Assembly (NCBI GenBank): GCA_963575645.1
Contig: OY754470.1
Coordinates: 25,898,501-25,962,500 of the forward strand
Reading direction: 5' to 3'
From: Xanthostigma xanthostigma
Lineage: Eukaryota > Arthropoda > Insecta > Raphidioptera > Raphidiidae
Length of the DNA stretch: 64,000 bases
The position numbers and the translations under genes are program-made. The stretch's first letter is position 1; every line of letters begins with the position of its first letter. Positions 33,370-44,888 of this stretch are shown here, in pieces. Below the pieces are notes generated by a model. It did not search any database. It had not been told where the DNA came from and worked only from the letters and a program-made list of their open reading frames with translations.

Positions 33370-34340
33370 GAATAGCTATCAACCTAGTTAAAATCTGAGT
33401 CTATAAAATAATTGCAACCTTTGTGGCCATTCCTGAATTGATTTAAAAGCTATCTGACAAGAGATTTTTAATTTTAGCAAAACTTGCATTTTTATCAAAG
33501 GGCGAGTTAAGATAAGAACGACGGATAGCCGGGAAAACTACTAACAGATTTTGAATTTTATCAAATTTTTCAAAAATTCTCATGAGCAAACGCGCACTTT
33601 CATACTATTTGGTATTCGGAAGATTTTGAATGTTTCGGCAAGAACGTGTGCTGTTAGTTGGGGTGTTGTTTAGTAAGTGAGGTTAAAATAAACGTGCGGA
33701 AAAATAAAATAAAAGCATAAAAAAGTATTTTTTGTTGAGATGTCCTTTTCTAGCTAGCAAAGTATCTCTGAAACAATCAATGCGCCAGGGATGAAGTGGG
33801 TCGCTTTAGATTGAAAGTGGATCACAAAGTTTGAGAGTCCCTGTTCAAGAACTATCACTTTGTATTTATTATTTCTATAAAAAAAACTCGGTAGTAAAAT
33901 GACAGCCAGCCCGGGCCTGCATTTAGTTTTAAAAACATAAGTACGGCTCTTTAATTATCGCCGTGGCTAACGTTAGTTCTACTAAATAGAGCACGAGAAA
34001 TTGCAACCGCCAATCCAGTTCTCAAAGGATGTATTTTCCACCAAAATAAAAAAAAAAACAACAACATGGTGTGTACATAGCAGACTACTTAGCCGTCAAT
34101 TTGTTTTACGTGATTCTGTTTTCTCAGCCCGTTCAATACAACATCTGATCCTTCAGTAGAAGGAAGATCACTCTTTTCAGCATGTATTGAAGAATCGACC
34201 AAGTGTTTTGATTGCGTCCGTATAGGAAATCATCGCGTCGCGTATGATTTTAAGCTATAGTCGATGTATCGCAACTGCGCGTACACCGTATTCATATAAG
34301 TGACTATGTTAAATAATTAATCTGAGCCAATTAATGTGAA
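33370..34340. other. unassigned sequence
   Basis: No gene found. Ordinary AT-rich sequence with a few short homopolymers. Confidence 0.4.
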
Positions 34341-34349
34341 TATTAATAT

Positions 34350-34764
34350 TGTAACGAAACACCACCCATTGTTACGAACATTGTTATCGAAACCGCATAC
34401 AAGAATGCCGTAGCTTCTAGAATGTTCCAGAATGCGGCTGAAGAACTATAAACAGCGCCAGCGTGGAAGGGCAGTCAGTTAGTCAGTGTCAGTAACTGTG
34501 AACAGTGAGCGACAAAAATAAATATAGTGACATAAAAAACCGGTACAAGATAAATAGAGAACCGTGATATAAATATTCTGTGTAAATAGTAGTTTAGTGT
34601 TATTGTTGATTTAGAATTAGTTTGTTTTTCGTTATTTATTTTATTATTTCATTTTTGCATTATGATAGAAAAGTAGGTACTTTTAGTTTGTTTTTGTTAA
34701 CGTTTATTTTTGTAAATAAATATTTATACCATTAACAAAAAACAGTTTTGTCTGTTTCGTTACA
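34350..34764 (+). mobile_element. solo LTR
   Basis: 415 bp, TGTAACGAAAC at the start and GTTTCGTTACA at the end (11-bp inverted repeat), flanked by ATAT on both sides. It contains a TATAAACAGC TATA-like box at about 34,448 followed by TCAGTTAGTCAGTGTCAGT, which looks like an initiator region. Shares TTTGTAAATAAATA and the CAGTTTTGT...TTACAATAT 3' end with the LTRs ending at 30,286 and 46,591. No internal retrotransposon sequence nearby. Confidence 0.85.
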
Positions 34765-34769
34765 ATATG

Positions 34770-36590
34770 TTACAGCAAATTGTATTTGTCGTAGTTGCCG
34801 TGTCATATTTAAATCTAGATTTAACAATATGTCATTTGTTTTCAACTAGATTTAAAGCTGGATGTCGCATCAGAAACTAGTCTAGCACAGTGGTAAGCAA
34901 ACTATGGAAACATCGATTAAAAAAGAGTTTTAGTATTTATGATCCTGGAATCAATAAAGAGTAAAGGAATTACCATGCTTAACAAGTAGAATGGAGAGGA
35001 AAACATCTATAGCCAACAATAATATTACTAGTAAAGTATCATGGTTTAGAGAAGATTGCAACGTCATTTCTGCGCACAAACGCGTTTCAGGGTGGACGGG
35101 TTTATATTCTCTAACAAAAAGTGGTCCTATGACGATGATCATTTAGATTGTTGTCCGTCGCTAGTCGAAACACACCATTGACAGTACCTATATAATATAC
35201 CGCCCCTATGATTGTCTCTGTAATTACAAATCACGTCGCGACTGGGACCTTTTCCCCACTTTTCTCACTAAGCAGATTCTCCACCTTGCTACTATCTTCT
35301 CTAAACGATATTAGTCTATCCAGTGTCGTAACTAGGGCCCAGGCGCAGACCCTGGAGGGGCGCAGAAATGACTAGACCAGGACCAAGTTTTGGGTAATTA
35401 GTAGCAGTTATAGAATCTCGCACCAGGGGCATAAAAGGTTAGTTACAACATTGACTACCTACCTATAGATTGACTATATTAAGTATTTCATGAAAAATAT
35501 ATCCTTTGGGCTTTGAGAAAAGCAACAACTTTGAAATTCCATTACTGAAGGGATTTTTTTCGGAATATTAAGGATCAAAAAAATAGTGTAGAAATTATCA
35601 TTCCATAGCTTACTCGGAAAGACTGCAATTAATGATTCAATACATGGGGTTATGTTGCGTTGGTGTAAGTGTATTTTATATCGTATGGTAGATAGGGAGC
35701 GAAGCTAGCGACACAGGAGACATGAAGGAGAACACATGTTATTATGAAGCGAAGCTGCAAGCGGCCATTTACAACCCTTATATAGGAACATTTTATGCGT
35801 ACAAGAAGGTTATAGTGCCCCACTGTAGTGTGTACTGACGTTATAGACGGTTTTTATATTTCAATATTTCTGCGCTGACTCTGGCACAAACTGCTGCCTC
35901 CAAGAACGACAGTGGCGACGCACAATTTTTTATACAAGGGACAAACGCTGTAGGCTTTTAAATAAACAAGATTATTATTATGAATGCATTTTTTCTAATG
36001 AAGTTTTTTTCGAAGACAAAAATATATTGCGCATAGCGAGAGAAATGGAACATATAAAGGAAATGACGGAGAGTTACGCAAATTTCGAAAGAAGCTGGTT
36101 ATGCAAATTAGATTTAAAAAAAAAATCGGCCAAGTGCAAGCCATACTTAAACAATAAGTGTTCCGCGCCATCATCAAGAAATACACAATTAAATAGATCG
36201 CGTTCGAATTGTTCAATCCTGCGATATTTTTTTTATTCATTTAAGATTTTCAGATAATTTACTAAAAACGATATTTAATACCATAAAGAATAATTTAGTC
36301 AAAATAGGATAAAAAGATTTAGCTCTAACTAACAATAATGATATGAGAATTTCAGACAATAAATCCTCAATTTTAGTGACCAATCGCAAAACAATAGAAT
36401 TAGTAAATCTCTGTTGCATTTAATAACTGTAACCATAGACGCAAGACAACTCGGATCATTAATATTAAATTACGCAGTGCAAGAGTAGGAAGAGGCTGGG
36501 ATGTGCCTTTCGTTATAAAAAATCGAATTTTGATAACGTTTAAAATTCAACTACGTCGGATTTAGTTAAGTGTCACTTGATATTTCATGT
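34770..36590. other. mostly unassigned, with repeat fragments
   Basis: Holds a lone hAT-like end (CAGTGTCGTAACTAGGGCCC at 35,320), a LINE-like 3' tail (AATAAACAAGATTATTATTA near 35,961-35,981), and the CGGCCAAGTGCAAG repeat piece at 36,127. No host gene seen. Confidence 0.4.
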
Positions 36591-36597
36591 GTCTCAA

Positions 36598-36711
36598 CCA
36601 TAGAGACATTAGACTAGAGTACGCGAGTGAGCCGTGAAAGTGCAATTCAGACAGAGAACAGTTCTCTATGGTAACTAATTGTGCGTACTCTAGTTACTTA
36701 TATCTCTATGG
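36598..36711. mobile_element. short MITE
   Basis: 114 bp with ends CCATAGAGACATTAGACTAG and (inverted) CCATAGAGATATAAGTAACTAG, and inner inverted GAGTACGC. Flanked by TCTCAA on both sides. Superfamily not assigned. Confidence 0.75.
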
Positions 36712-36719
36712 TCTCAACG

Positions 36720-37195
36720 GTAATCTGCTCAGATGGCTTCTTATAATTTGAATAAATAGTGTAGATCATAGATGCTCAACAGCTGAGATCATCAGCGTAT
36801 ATGTGTGTATCTGAGAATCTGCCAGATAACATACACAAACCGACTGGTATGAGCTCGGGTTCCTGGGAGTGCTGGATTCTTATAAAACATTGGAACACTT
36901 ACATTTCAACGTTTCCCCTGATGAATTCTAATTTGAATATCACTGTATATAAATATATTGGCCAGTGCTAATGACGTCATGAATCGACGCCATACTGTTG
37001 ATTCGTTTCGAAATATTACTGGCCAGCGCGTTGACGTATTATTACTTCCCTCGTCCACCAAAAGTAATTGTATGCTTTGTCGAAAAGACATTATTGCAAA
37101 TAACAAACAATAAAATAAAAAATTCTGATGCAAACACGCCCGGTTAGATATTTATGCTACGTTACACCTGTCCCACTAGTACAATTATGACGTTG
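36720..37195. other. unassigned sequence
   Basis: Contains AACGTTTCCCCTGATGAATTC at 36,908-36,928, possibly an inverted trace of the CTGANGA/GAAACGTT family. Otherwise nothing recognised. Confidence 0.35.
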
Positions 37196-37199
37196 GATT

Positions 37200-37262
37200 T
37201 TCATGACGTCATTAGGACTGAGGAAGGCTTAACTAAAGCCGAAACGTCGCGAGTAAGCATGA
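37200..37262 (+). other. hammerhead-like motif
   Basis: GACGTCATTAGGA, CTGAGGA (37,218), hairpin GGCTT-AACTA-AAGCC, then GAAACGTC (37,241-37,248). The order C-U-G-A-N-G-A, stem II, G-A-A-A is that of the hammerhead catalytic core, and ACGTC after GAA can pair with GACGT upstream. Stem I is not convincing, so activity is unproven. Confidence 0.4.
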
Positions 37263-37264
37263 AG

Positions 37265-39580
37265 TTTTGACTGATTTCCTGATCCTACTCCTCTGATTTT
37301 TATTAAATAATTACATCATCGAGGATCTTAAATAGTATCACAATACTGGGTTATATTTCGAAACACACCCAAAGACAGTATACAAAAGTTAAGTTGGTCT
37401 GAATTCGATTATACTATTTTATGGATGTCGCCATTAATATTGGTGTTATAGTCTGAAGAAAATTCGGCCCCGTTGAGTCGCCCCTGAGAAATAGGCGTCT
37501 TATGTAGAACACTGGCAGGTACATATGTATCCCAGTTAGGTCCCTGCTGTGCCAACAAAACAGTTTTTATTATTCATTTCGATGTTTCTTTCGCTTGCTT
37601 ATATTGCCCATAATAACCACATGTAAATTGTTTGAACACTGAATTTAAAAACTTTATTTTACCGCGTACACGCATTGCAATAATAATGACTCAATTTGGC
37701 TGATATTTTATTAACATTATTAGCAACGAGAATGAGTAAAAATAAATGTCAAGAAATCTACTGCGGAGTCTATTCTCTAATCGCAATATGGACCAGAAAG
37801 ATTTAGAGAATTTGGTGGTCTAAATTGGAGTTTATTTCTCGACTCATAATACTTCCCATCTAGTGAGCAATCGCTTGTAACTGTCACAAAACTGAATCTT
37901 AAAATCGGCTCGGCACCAATTTTGTTAAAAATCTAACCAGCTCTAGGTTAAATTCTGACAAATTCTAAACAAAAAACCGCATGACCCTGCGTTGTACCGT
38001 TTTCGCGATCAACACGCAGAAAAGCGTCTCAAATGATTCTGGTAGCATATCAAAACGTAAAGATCTATTAAAATTCCGGGGAAAAATCACACAAATTAAA
38101 ATATTTCTCTACTATAGAAATGCGAATAACTATAATACGTTATTTTCTTTTTAGGAACAATCTAAGCTCATTGTCAAACATTTTATTCTGTACAAAAATG
38201 AAAAAACTCGAGTCGCAGTGCCAAAATGCTAATACAAGCATTGTGACTTTGTAATGTTAACTTAAATTTATTTTTAGACGAAATACAAAATTTTACCCCT
38301 TACAACACCACCAAAACTTCACTTGTGTTGACGGGTAAAAAAATAAATAAATATAAAATTCAACAATAACGTAATATAATATTTATTAGCGTATTAACGA
38401 AAGAGTTGCACATAAAAATATTTAATGTACCTAAATGTGAAATTACGAACAAAGAACTTTATCAGTTTAACATAAAATTCTGTGCATTTCTATTCCTTTA
38501 CTGAGCAGGAGTTCTAACTAACTTCTACTGCATTTGCCGGTTCTCTCACTTTAGTTATTCATCCGTTTTTTATATTACTCAGCATCACTTTGTTTTATTA
38601 CTATTGCGCTGATTGTACACTTCCTTGATATAGATTTGATATGTTAATCCTGTTCGGGTCGTTACACCCTTGACTCTTAAAATAATAACCTTTTCCTTAA
38701 TTTTAATATTATTATTATAATCCAACATGTACACCAAATTAAATACACCCTTCAGCAAGACAATCCTTATCATTTGAGGGGGTGAGGATAACTCGGAAAA
38801 TTTTACCCCACGTACTCAGTGATCTGTAGCTTGATCAAAAAATAATTTGAGATAAAAGATGGCCCAATAAAGAAATTGGGGTTGCCGTTTGTAATTTCGG
38901 AGTAACCACCTGCCCCCAGCCCCTCCCCACGGGGGCACCTCCTTGGGAGGAATTTTTGTGACTGAAAAATACATTATAACGAATTGAGCAACTTTCATTC
39001 ACAAAATTTTTCAAAAAAACTTAATCTCTGAGTTATATTCAGGTGTTGCGGGACTTTTTGAACACTCGGTATGTAAATATTTGGAAAAATGGTGCCTTAA
39101 TGTTAAAAAAACGTCGTGAAATTTTGCGGTTCGACCTCTAGGTCTCTCCACCCGAGTGACGCCAATAGTGTATGTGAAATGTGGCAAATACACCAATAAT
39201 AATAATTATTATTGGTGTATTGATTCTAATTATTAGAAGACTCTGTGAAAGACGTTGTTTTACGAGCTAAATCATCCAGCTAACTAAAAAGATTTCAGGA
39301 AAAGTTTATTTTTCAAACACTTCTTCAGGGATTGCATTTCCAAAAATCCGTTCTCAGTGGGTGGCTACGTCATAAAGAGAAACAATTTAACGGATTTTCC
39401 ATCATTTTATCCTTAACATTTTTCCTTACTCATATCAATGGTAAAGTTTTAATTGCGTTTTTAATAAAATAACTGATAGTAGTCAAAATAACTATGCTTG
39501 AGTTAAAATGTACTCTATTATTACATTTTCCGACAAGTATACCTTACATAATAATTCCCCTTGACAAGATGTCATTTTAA
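37265..39580. other. unassigned AT-rich sequence
   Basis: No gene seen. A 25-bp palindrome ACACCAATAATA...TATTATTGGTGT is at about 39,189-39,219. The C/G-rich piece at 38,909-38,952 and the end GGACTTTTTGAACACTCGGTATG resemble the TIR element at 54,640-54,985. Confidence 0.35.
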
Positions 39581-39583
39581 ACT

Positions 39584-39673
39584 TTAAGACATTTCACGCT
39601 GGTTATGTAAAGGATTGGATGACACATCAGCATATAAAAGGTATACCAGGATAAATGCAAACGTTAATTTCAT
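39584..39673 (-). CDS. candidate short secreted peptide (weak)
   Basis: A 29-codon frame starting MKLTFAFILVYLLYADVSS has the shape of a signal peptide (basic residue, hydrophobic core, small residues before a possible cut), followed by NPLHNQREMS and a stop. No splice donor in a good position, no homologue recognised, and AT-rich DNA yields hydrophobic frames by chance. I list it only because nothing else in the window looks like host coding sequence. Confidence 0.15.
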   Translation of the reverse strand: MKLTFAFILVYLLYADVSSNPLHNQREMS

Positions 39674-39679
39674 TTTAAT

Positions 39680-40200
39680 AAGTGAACTACACAAAAGAAG
39701 CAATTTACTTGTCGACGTTTCATCTCTGTCACTTGATATATATAAAAGATGCACATTAAATATCAAAGAAGCAATAAAGTAATCCTATTAGAATTTAGTT
39801 ACGAACAACTCCTACAAAGTGACGGCGGGCTACCAAAAACTTTACCGGTTTTATATAGTTATCGAGGTAGGATGACTGGCATGATAAAGAATGAAGCGAT
39901 ACCCGGTCTGCTTATAGCTCGTTAACTCCGGAGACGGGATAACGGAAGAATAAAACCACCACTGTCAGTCAGTTGCTTCGCAGAGCGCCGTCGCCGAGTC
40001 TATCTCTACAGCGCAACGATTTGTCCATCGCGCAGATTATTGAAAAATGCGTCCGCCACATAAAATCTTTTTACTACATGTTGAGATATCACATTTTAAA
40101 GGGACGACTGTAAATTATAGATGCTCGACAAGTTTAAAATTAAAAGAATTTGTACGCATTTAAATCCTATTTTATAGATATTACAGTGTAAACTCTATAT
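39680..40200. other. unassigned, with a GC-richer patch
   Basis: 39,900-40,060 is GC-richer (CGCAGAGCGCCGTCGCCGAG) and includes GTCAGTCAGTTG, which resembles an insect initiator. It ends with a lone pogo terminus (CAGTGTAAACTCTATATA, 40,184-40,201). No exon recognised. Confidence 0.3.
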
Positions 40201-40368
40201 ATAAAAACTAGCGGTCCCGCCCGGTTTCACCCGGGTGCAAAAGAACGAATGGGGAAGGAAGGGACATGAGTACGCACATTCATCTTAGTTTAGCGAGATG
40301 AATGTTGTGTCCAAAGTTCATAATGATCGGCGTTACCGTTCAAAAGTTTTTGTCGTTAAAAAGCAGTA

Positions 40369-40588
40369 TTAAGGGTAAGGTCACATGAAGAGCGTTCAAT
40401 GCGCGTTGACCCAACGCGCATTTAAAATTTCTATACAATTGTATATAACTGTTTACATGATAACGCGCGTTCAACGCGCCACCAACGCGCGTTATCATGT
40501 AAACAGTTATATTATACAATTGTATAGAAATTGTAAACGCGCGTTGGGCCAACGTGCGTTGAACGCTCTTCATGTGGCCTTACCCTTA
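40369..40588. mobile_element. palindromic MITE with TA duplication
   Basis: About 220 bp, almost wholly palindromic: TTAAGGGTAAGG...CCTTACCCTTA, with GAGCGTTCAATGCGCGTTG and GATAACGCGCGTT in both arms. The relative at 52.5 kb is empty at this point (GGTACTGC), showing that the flanking TA is duplicated. The two open frames seen on opposite strands are mirror images of each other, a result of the palindrome and not genes. Confidence 0.85.
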
Positions 40589-40813
40589 TACTTTTTTTAA
40601 GTAATAAATTTCTTTTATTAGGTAATAAATGTTTAATTGAAAACACTGTACGAAAATTATTTTTATATAGGTGCCTATAGTTGTAACAGTTTCCAAATGA
40701 GCTATTAATTAGATTTATTTAATTTGAAGTAGTCGTAATAAAATTTTGAAAAATTGAAATGTAAACCTTAGAAGAAAGCAATGTAGAAAATAAAAAAAAA
40801 ATAAAAATATATT

Positions 40814-40885
40814 CTCCGACGTGGGGCTTGAACCCTAGACCCTGGCATTAACAGTATTACACTCTACCGACTAAGCTATCCGGGC
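40814..40885 (-). repeat. tRNA-Lys-like sequence inside the Helitron
   Basis: 72 bases on the - strand: GCCCGGATAGCTTAGTCGGT (A box), anticodon loop TGTTAAT, and GGGTTCAAGCCCC (B box). It follows animal tRNA-Lys(CTT) closely, but the loop now reads GTT and the acceptor stem has lost several pairs. Most likely a SINE head, not a gene. Confidence 0.75.
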
Positions 40886-41164
40886 TTGTATTCTTGAATG
40901 CTAAAATTGCAGTATTTAGTTAATAAGGCATTTCACCTAATAATATTTGTCGGACGGCCTAATTTTGAGACACATCTTGCAACATTTTTCATTTATGTTC
41001 CGCTACAATTAGTCGTAGCTATATAGCCTATAGCCTTCCTCGATAAATGGGCTATCCAACAAAAAAAAATTTTCAATTCGAACCATTAGTTTCTGAGATT
41101 TGCGCGTTCAAACAAACAAAGAAACAAACAAACTCTTCAGCTTTATATATTAGTATACATATAG

Positions 41165-42275
41165 ATAGCTACCGTCCTACTTTTTAAATTCACGCATAGA
41201 AACCCGCAGTGACGTCATTTCTCAGCCAGCACAAGTTCCAGCAGTTATTCCAGCGGCAAAAACTAGCTTTGTATGCAGCGATCTTTAAATTCGGTCATGC
41301 ATACTGGCTATGTTTATACAGATTTGTTGTCTACATCGTGACTCTCAAAGGTCAAACGGCTGATCACCTCTGGCATGATATATCAAACTAATAAAGGATC
41401 GTTCAAGAATACATTATAGATAATTATTAATGTATCGATAAATAATCCCAACCCTGTTATCTACATATCATAATAGAAAGTGAGATGGAATTATTGATGA
41501 GACGAGAGTCTGGTTTGGAAATATGTAAATATCTATCATCTGTCACAGAAATGATTATGTTAATGCAATATATAAAACTGATGCAGATATTTATTTTAAT
41601 GAAGCTGCAATTGTACACTGTAAATACAACCGGTCTCATTTATATTTCATTTAAATCCGAGAATGATAAATAACAGTGTAGAGTTTGAAACATACGTTCG
41701 TATCAATTTCATCTAGGGTCGTTGCAACTAAACAATGTTAGTTTGTTTATAGAATCCACTTATTGCACATACCGCTAAAGTAGCGGTATGTGCTTTATTA
41801 TCGCTTTGTGCGTCAGAGCTGACTTTCGTTCATATAAGAAGTTATATCTAAGTTAATTTCACACGAAATCCGTTCAAATTGAAGCTTTTTGAAAAGAGGA
41901 GAGTCTGATCTATAAAACAGAACCATTTTTAAATCAATTCGAGTTCATAAATACTACTAAAATTGTAATTGAAAATCACAAACAGCAGTTGTCGGTTGGT
42001 CTGTACGTATGTACGTCACGACTCTGCAGATCGCAATTTTGGTCGGATTGCCTTAGGTTATATTTTATTCACTTTGTTTACTATCATACCAGAACCCTAT
42101 TTAAATTTACTAAAATGTGTTCAGTAGTTTAATTTTTATAAACAGTTTTATTTTATTATTTTTGACAGCTAATAGTTTGAAAAAACAATAGGTATAATAA
42201 TTGCTGTGTAAATATAGTGTAAATCCATAAAACAAGTGCTACACTTCTATACCATGATAACACTACTGCACCTAG
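41165..42275. other. unassigned, with one short perfect hairpin
   Basis: GCACATACCGCTAAAGTAGC...GGTATGTGC at about 41,764-41,793 is a perfect 13-bp hairpin with a tiny loop. No coding sequence found. Confidence 0.4.
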
Positions 42276-42278
42276 TAG

Positions 42279-42348
42279 GCTTCGTGGCGTAATGGTTATG
42301 CCGTTAGATCCCCAAGGGCAAGGTCCTGGGTTCGATTCCTTACGAAGT
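42279..42348 (+). repeat. tRNA-like sequence (SINE head or pseudogene)
   Basis: A seven-pair acceptor stem (GCTTCGT/ACGAAGT), a D arm with a good A box (TGGCGTAATGG), and GGTTCGATTCC as the B box. The T stem is incomplete and the anticodon arm does not fold canonically. A T-rich run follows directly, as in a pol III terminator. Confidence 0.5.
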
Positions 42349-42349
42349 A

Positions 42350-42685
42350 ATTGATTTTTTCTCTTTTTTTTCTTTTTATTTTGTTTTATTTTATTCCACT
42401 TGATATTAATTATATATTATATTATGTATAGTTCTTAATTTTTTTTATTTTTGCAAACTTAAAAAAAATATTTCTTCAATTTTTAATTATTTATTTCTTT
42501 AAATTTTTAAATATTTTTAAATTTTTTAAAAATATTTTTTAATTGTTATTTTTTTATTATACAGTGGAAAACTTGCGGGATGTGCACTTTTGGTTTCGCC
42601 AACTATTTTTACACTACAATAGCAATACAACTACCAGAGTTGTGAAAAACATTGGACCGATCATCGAGCACTTTAATAAATGATT
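42350..42685. other. unassigned, T-rich
   Basis: Low-complexity T/A-rich stretch after the tRNA-like sequence; nothing else. Confidence 0.4.
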
Positions 42686-42688
42686 GAT

Positions 42689-42800
42689 ACTAGCGCCCGG
42701 CCCGGTTTCACCCGGGTGTAGATATTATATTGACCTTCCCATCTACACAGGAGAACTAGCAAAGTACATTGCTTTGATGTATCTCTAAAAATTTTGGCCA
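42689..42800 (-). mobile_element. Helitron-like 3' fragment (B type)
   Basis: On the - strand, ACATCAAAGCAATGTACTTT leads to CACCCGGGTGAAACCGGG and a final CTAGT (42,689-42,693 complement). Matches the 3' third of 62,650-62,954. Confidence 0.6.
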
Positions 42801-42804
42801 CCTG

Positions 42805-43525
42805 TGGCACGCGTGCCATAGGTTCGCCACCTCTGTTCTAGATGGTTATATAGAAAATTAGTGCACTGAAATTATTCCCTGCATTGGAAATACATTTTTT
42901 TTTAATTTTGACAAAAGTATCTACTGAGTGGAGTAATTTAACACCGAACCTCATCCCACAAATGTTGGTTTTTTTGACGTGATAACGTCTTATAAATTGA
43001 TGAATCACCAATCTTATAAATTGATAAAACACCGGCTGCATGCACGAAAAAGTGTAACGTTACTAACGCTCGTAACGCGTAACGTTCCTAACGCGTAACG
43101 TTCCGCCTGACCCTGTGCGTGCTTTTTGCTAATTTCTCGCTCAATTTAAATCAGATCGGTTTGAAACCAGTCTTAAACGAAAGAGGAGAACATTTTACAT
43201 AGATTTCGTATAACAGAATTTGCCTAAACAGTTTTTTTATACAAATTTATATAGAAAAATAGCTGTATAAATGCAATGTTGTCTAATGCATGGCGCGACG
43301 CGGTCGGTCGTCTTTGTTTGCCGTACATGGAAATTAGAAGAGAACGTATGTCTTGTCTTAACATGAAAACGGCTGCATTTCTAATGTATAATTCAATTTT
43401 TTGACATTAGTATTTTGTGAAATGCAACGCCTTCTAAGTTAAGTATTGGAATAACTAATTATTATTAGAACATAATACTTTGACAGTTGCAAACGTCACT
43501 TTTGACATTTCTTGTCATTCCGACA
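42805..43525. other. unassigned, with CGTAACG repeats
   Basis: GGTTCGCCACCTCTG ending near 42,837 is a lone hAT end (compare CAGTGATGGCGAACC at 49,755). 43,050-43,112 holds four copies of TAACGTT/CGTAACG-type short repeats. No coding. Confidence 0.4.
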
Positions 43526-43529
43526 CCAA

Positions 43530-43830
43530 GGATAAGCGGATTGAAACCAAATTTTGGGAGGATGTTTGATATGCAAATATGAAGTGGCCTATTGTTTTTG
43601 GGGAACATCGGCGCATTCGTAAAAGAATATATCTCTTATAATGATGTTTGATATAATAATAATAATATAGTTTTTAAAACGGTTTTTACTCTATCTATTT
43701 TTACTAGAAATTTTTGTAAATTTTTTGGGGAAAATCGGCGCATGCGCAAAAGAGATATATGCCATAGTTGTTTTTTATATAATAATAGTATACTTTTTAT
43801 AGTGTTTTATTATTCTACTTAATAAAATTT
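43530..43830. repeat. dispersed repeat Q, copy 3 (inverted, partly doubled)
   Basis: GTTTTTGGGGAACATCGGCG at 43,595 and TTTTTTGGGGAAAATCGGCG at 43,721 are two inverted matches to the CGCCGATT(G/T)TCCCCAAAAAC block of copies 1 and 2. Confidence 0.6.
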
Positions 43831-43834
43831 ACCT

Positions 43835-44680
43835 AAATTTGAAGCGAAAGATGCAATATCATAGATTCGAATTATTATAATTATTATATAAATTTAGGTT
43901 ATGTATTATGGAATACGTTATCACGTAAAACTATCGTCCGTAAACCGACTTTACAGACAACCAATTTTTTTTAATAAAATTCAATCACGTCGTTGGAGAT
44001 ATAAAAAATACACTTTTGAAGATAATAAAATTTATGGCCATCCTGTGCGTATTGCGTATGCATGTAATCCGTAGTATGGAACAAAACATATGTAAATATC
44101 CTAAGCAAACATGTTTCTAGCGTTATGAGTGACTGTCCGTCAACTCGAGGGTTTACAAGGTGTCATCAAACTATCCGTGTAGAAGTTCAAACGTACATAA
44201 AATTATCATTTCAAAAAACTTATATTTATGTTTTGTTAATGATTTAACTTTAACCTAGTCTTAATTGCCTGTCACAAGATTTTTTATATTCCAGTTTATT
44301 TTTCTAATTTTTGGATATATCTACACCTTCCATATAGCGCTGCTAATTTATTGAAAAAATAATTAAAAATAGCGTAAACTTCAATTATTTTGAATTTACG
44401 TGATCTACGATAATTTGAAATTAACTGCAAAATTAAAAATGCTAATAAAGTCTTCAAATCTATACAAACATACAAAATGATATTCTTGGGCTGTTTTGAA
44501 GTTTTCAGGTATTTTGTTCAACATCTGAATGGGAAAATAAAGTTCCGTAACTTCTGTCTGCCAATCTGTCTTTTTGTTTTTGATGAAACTTGGTACTACC
44601 ACAATCAGGGTTAAGATTTTTCTGTCAAAAACGACGCAAAGCCACGGGTAACTACTACAACAATAAAATCTTGCGTGCTC
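43835..44680. other. unassigned sequence
   Basis: No gene found. The 151-codon antisense open frame that begins at 44,860 runs through here and into the LTR; it has no recognised domain. Confidence 0.4.
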
Positions 44681-44888
44681 CCTGTTGGGACGATAATGTG
44701 TTCCATAGAATGTTCCCGACCACGACAACAACAACAACAATGGAAAGCAGGTAAAAACCCGACCTTCATAGAATTGCCTGGAGAAGGCAATGCATGTCAA
44801 GAAAGGTAGAGATGCTTCTAGAACTCTCGACGAGACGGGGGACGAAGCTATAAAATGCAAGCGGAGTCGTTGGCAAGTCAGTCAGTTA

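Larger units (their letters stand above)
40207..41158 (-). mobile_element. Helitron-like element (A type) carrying tRNA-Lys-like module and palindrome
   Basis: The outer parts match the 344-356 bp A-type copies. Between them lies a module (40,356-40,952) bounded by TTTGTCG on both sides (40,349-40,355 and 40,946-40,952), which contains a tRNA-Lys-like sequence. The copy at 52,511-53,250 contains the same module at the same place. This copy has in addition a palindromic insert at 40,369-40,588. Confidence 0.75.

Noticed and set aside
36908-36935. Further hammerhead core (CTGATGAATTC...GAAT)
   Set aside because: No GAAA box after the stem; kept only as a possible trace of the family.
40340-40600. 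Two similar proteins encoded on opposite strands (77 and 71 codons)
   Set aside because: They are mirror translations of one palindrome.
44405-44860. 151-codon open frame on the - strand
   Set aside because: No domain, low-complexity hydrophobic stretches, and it runs across an LTR boundary.
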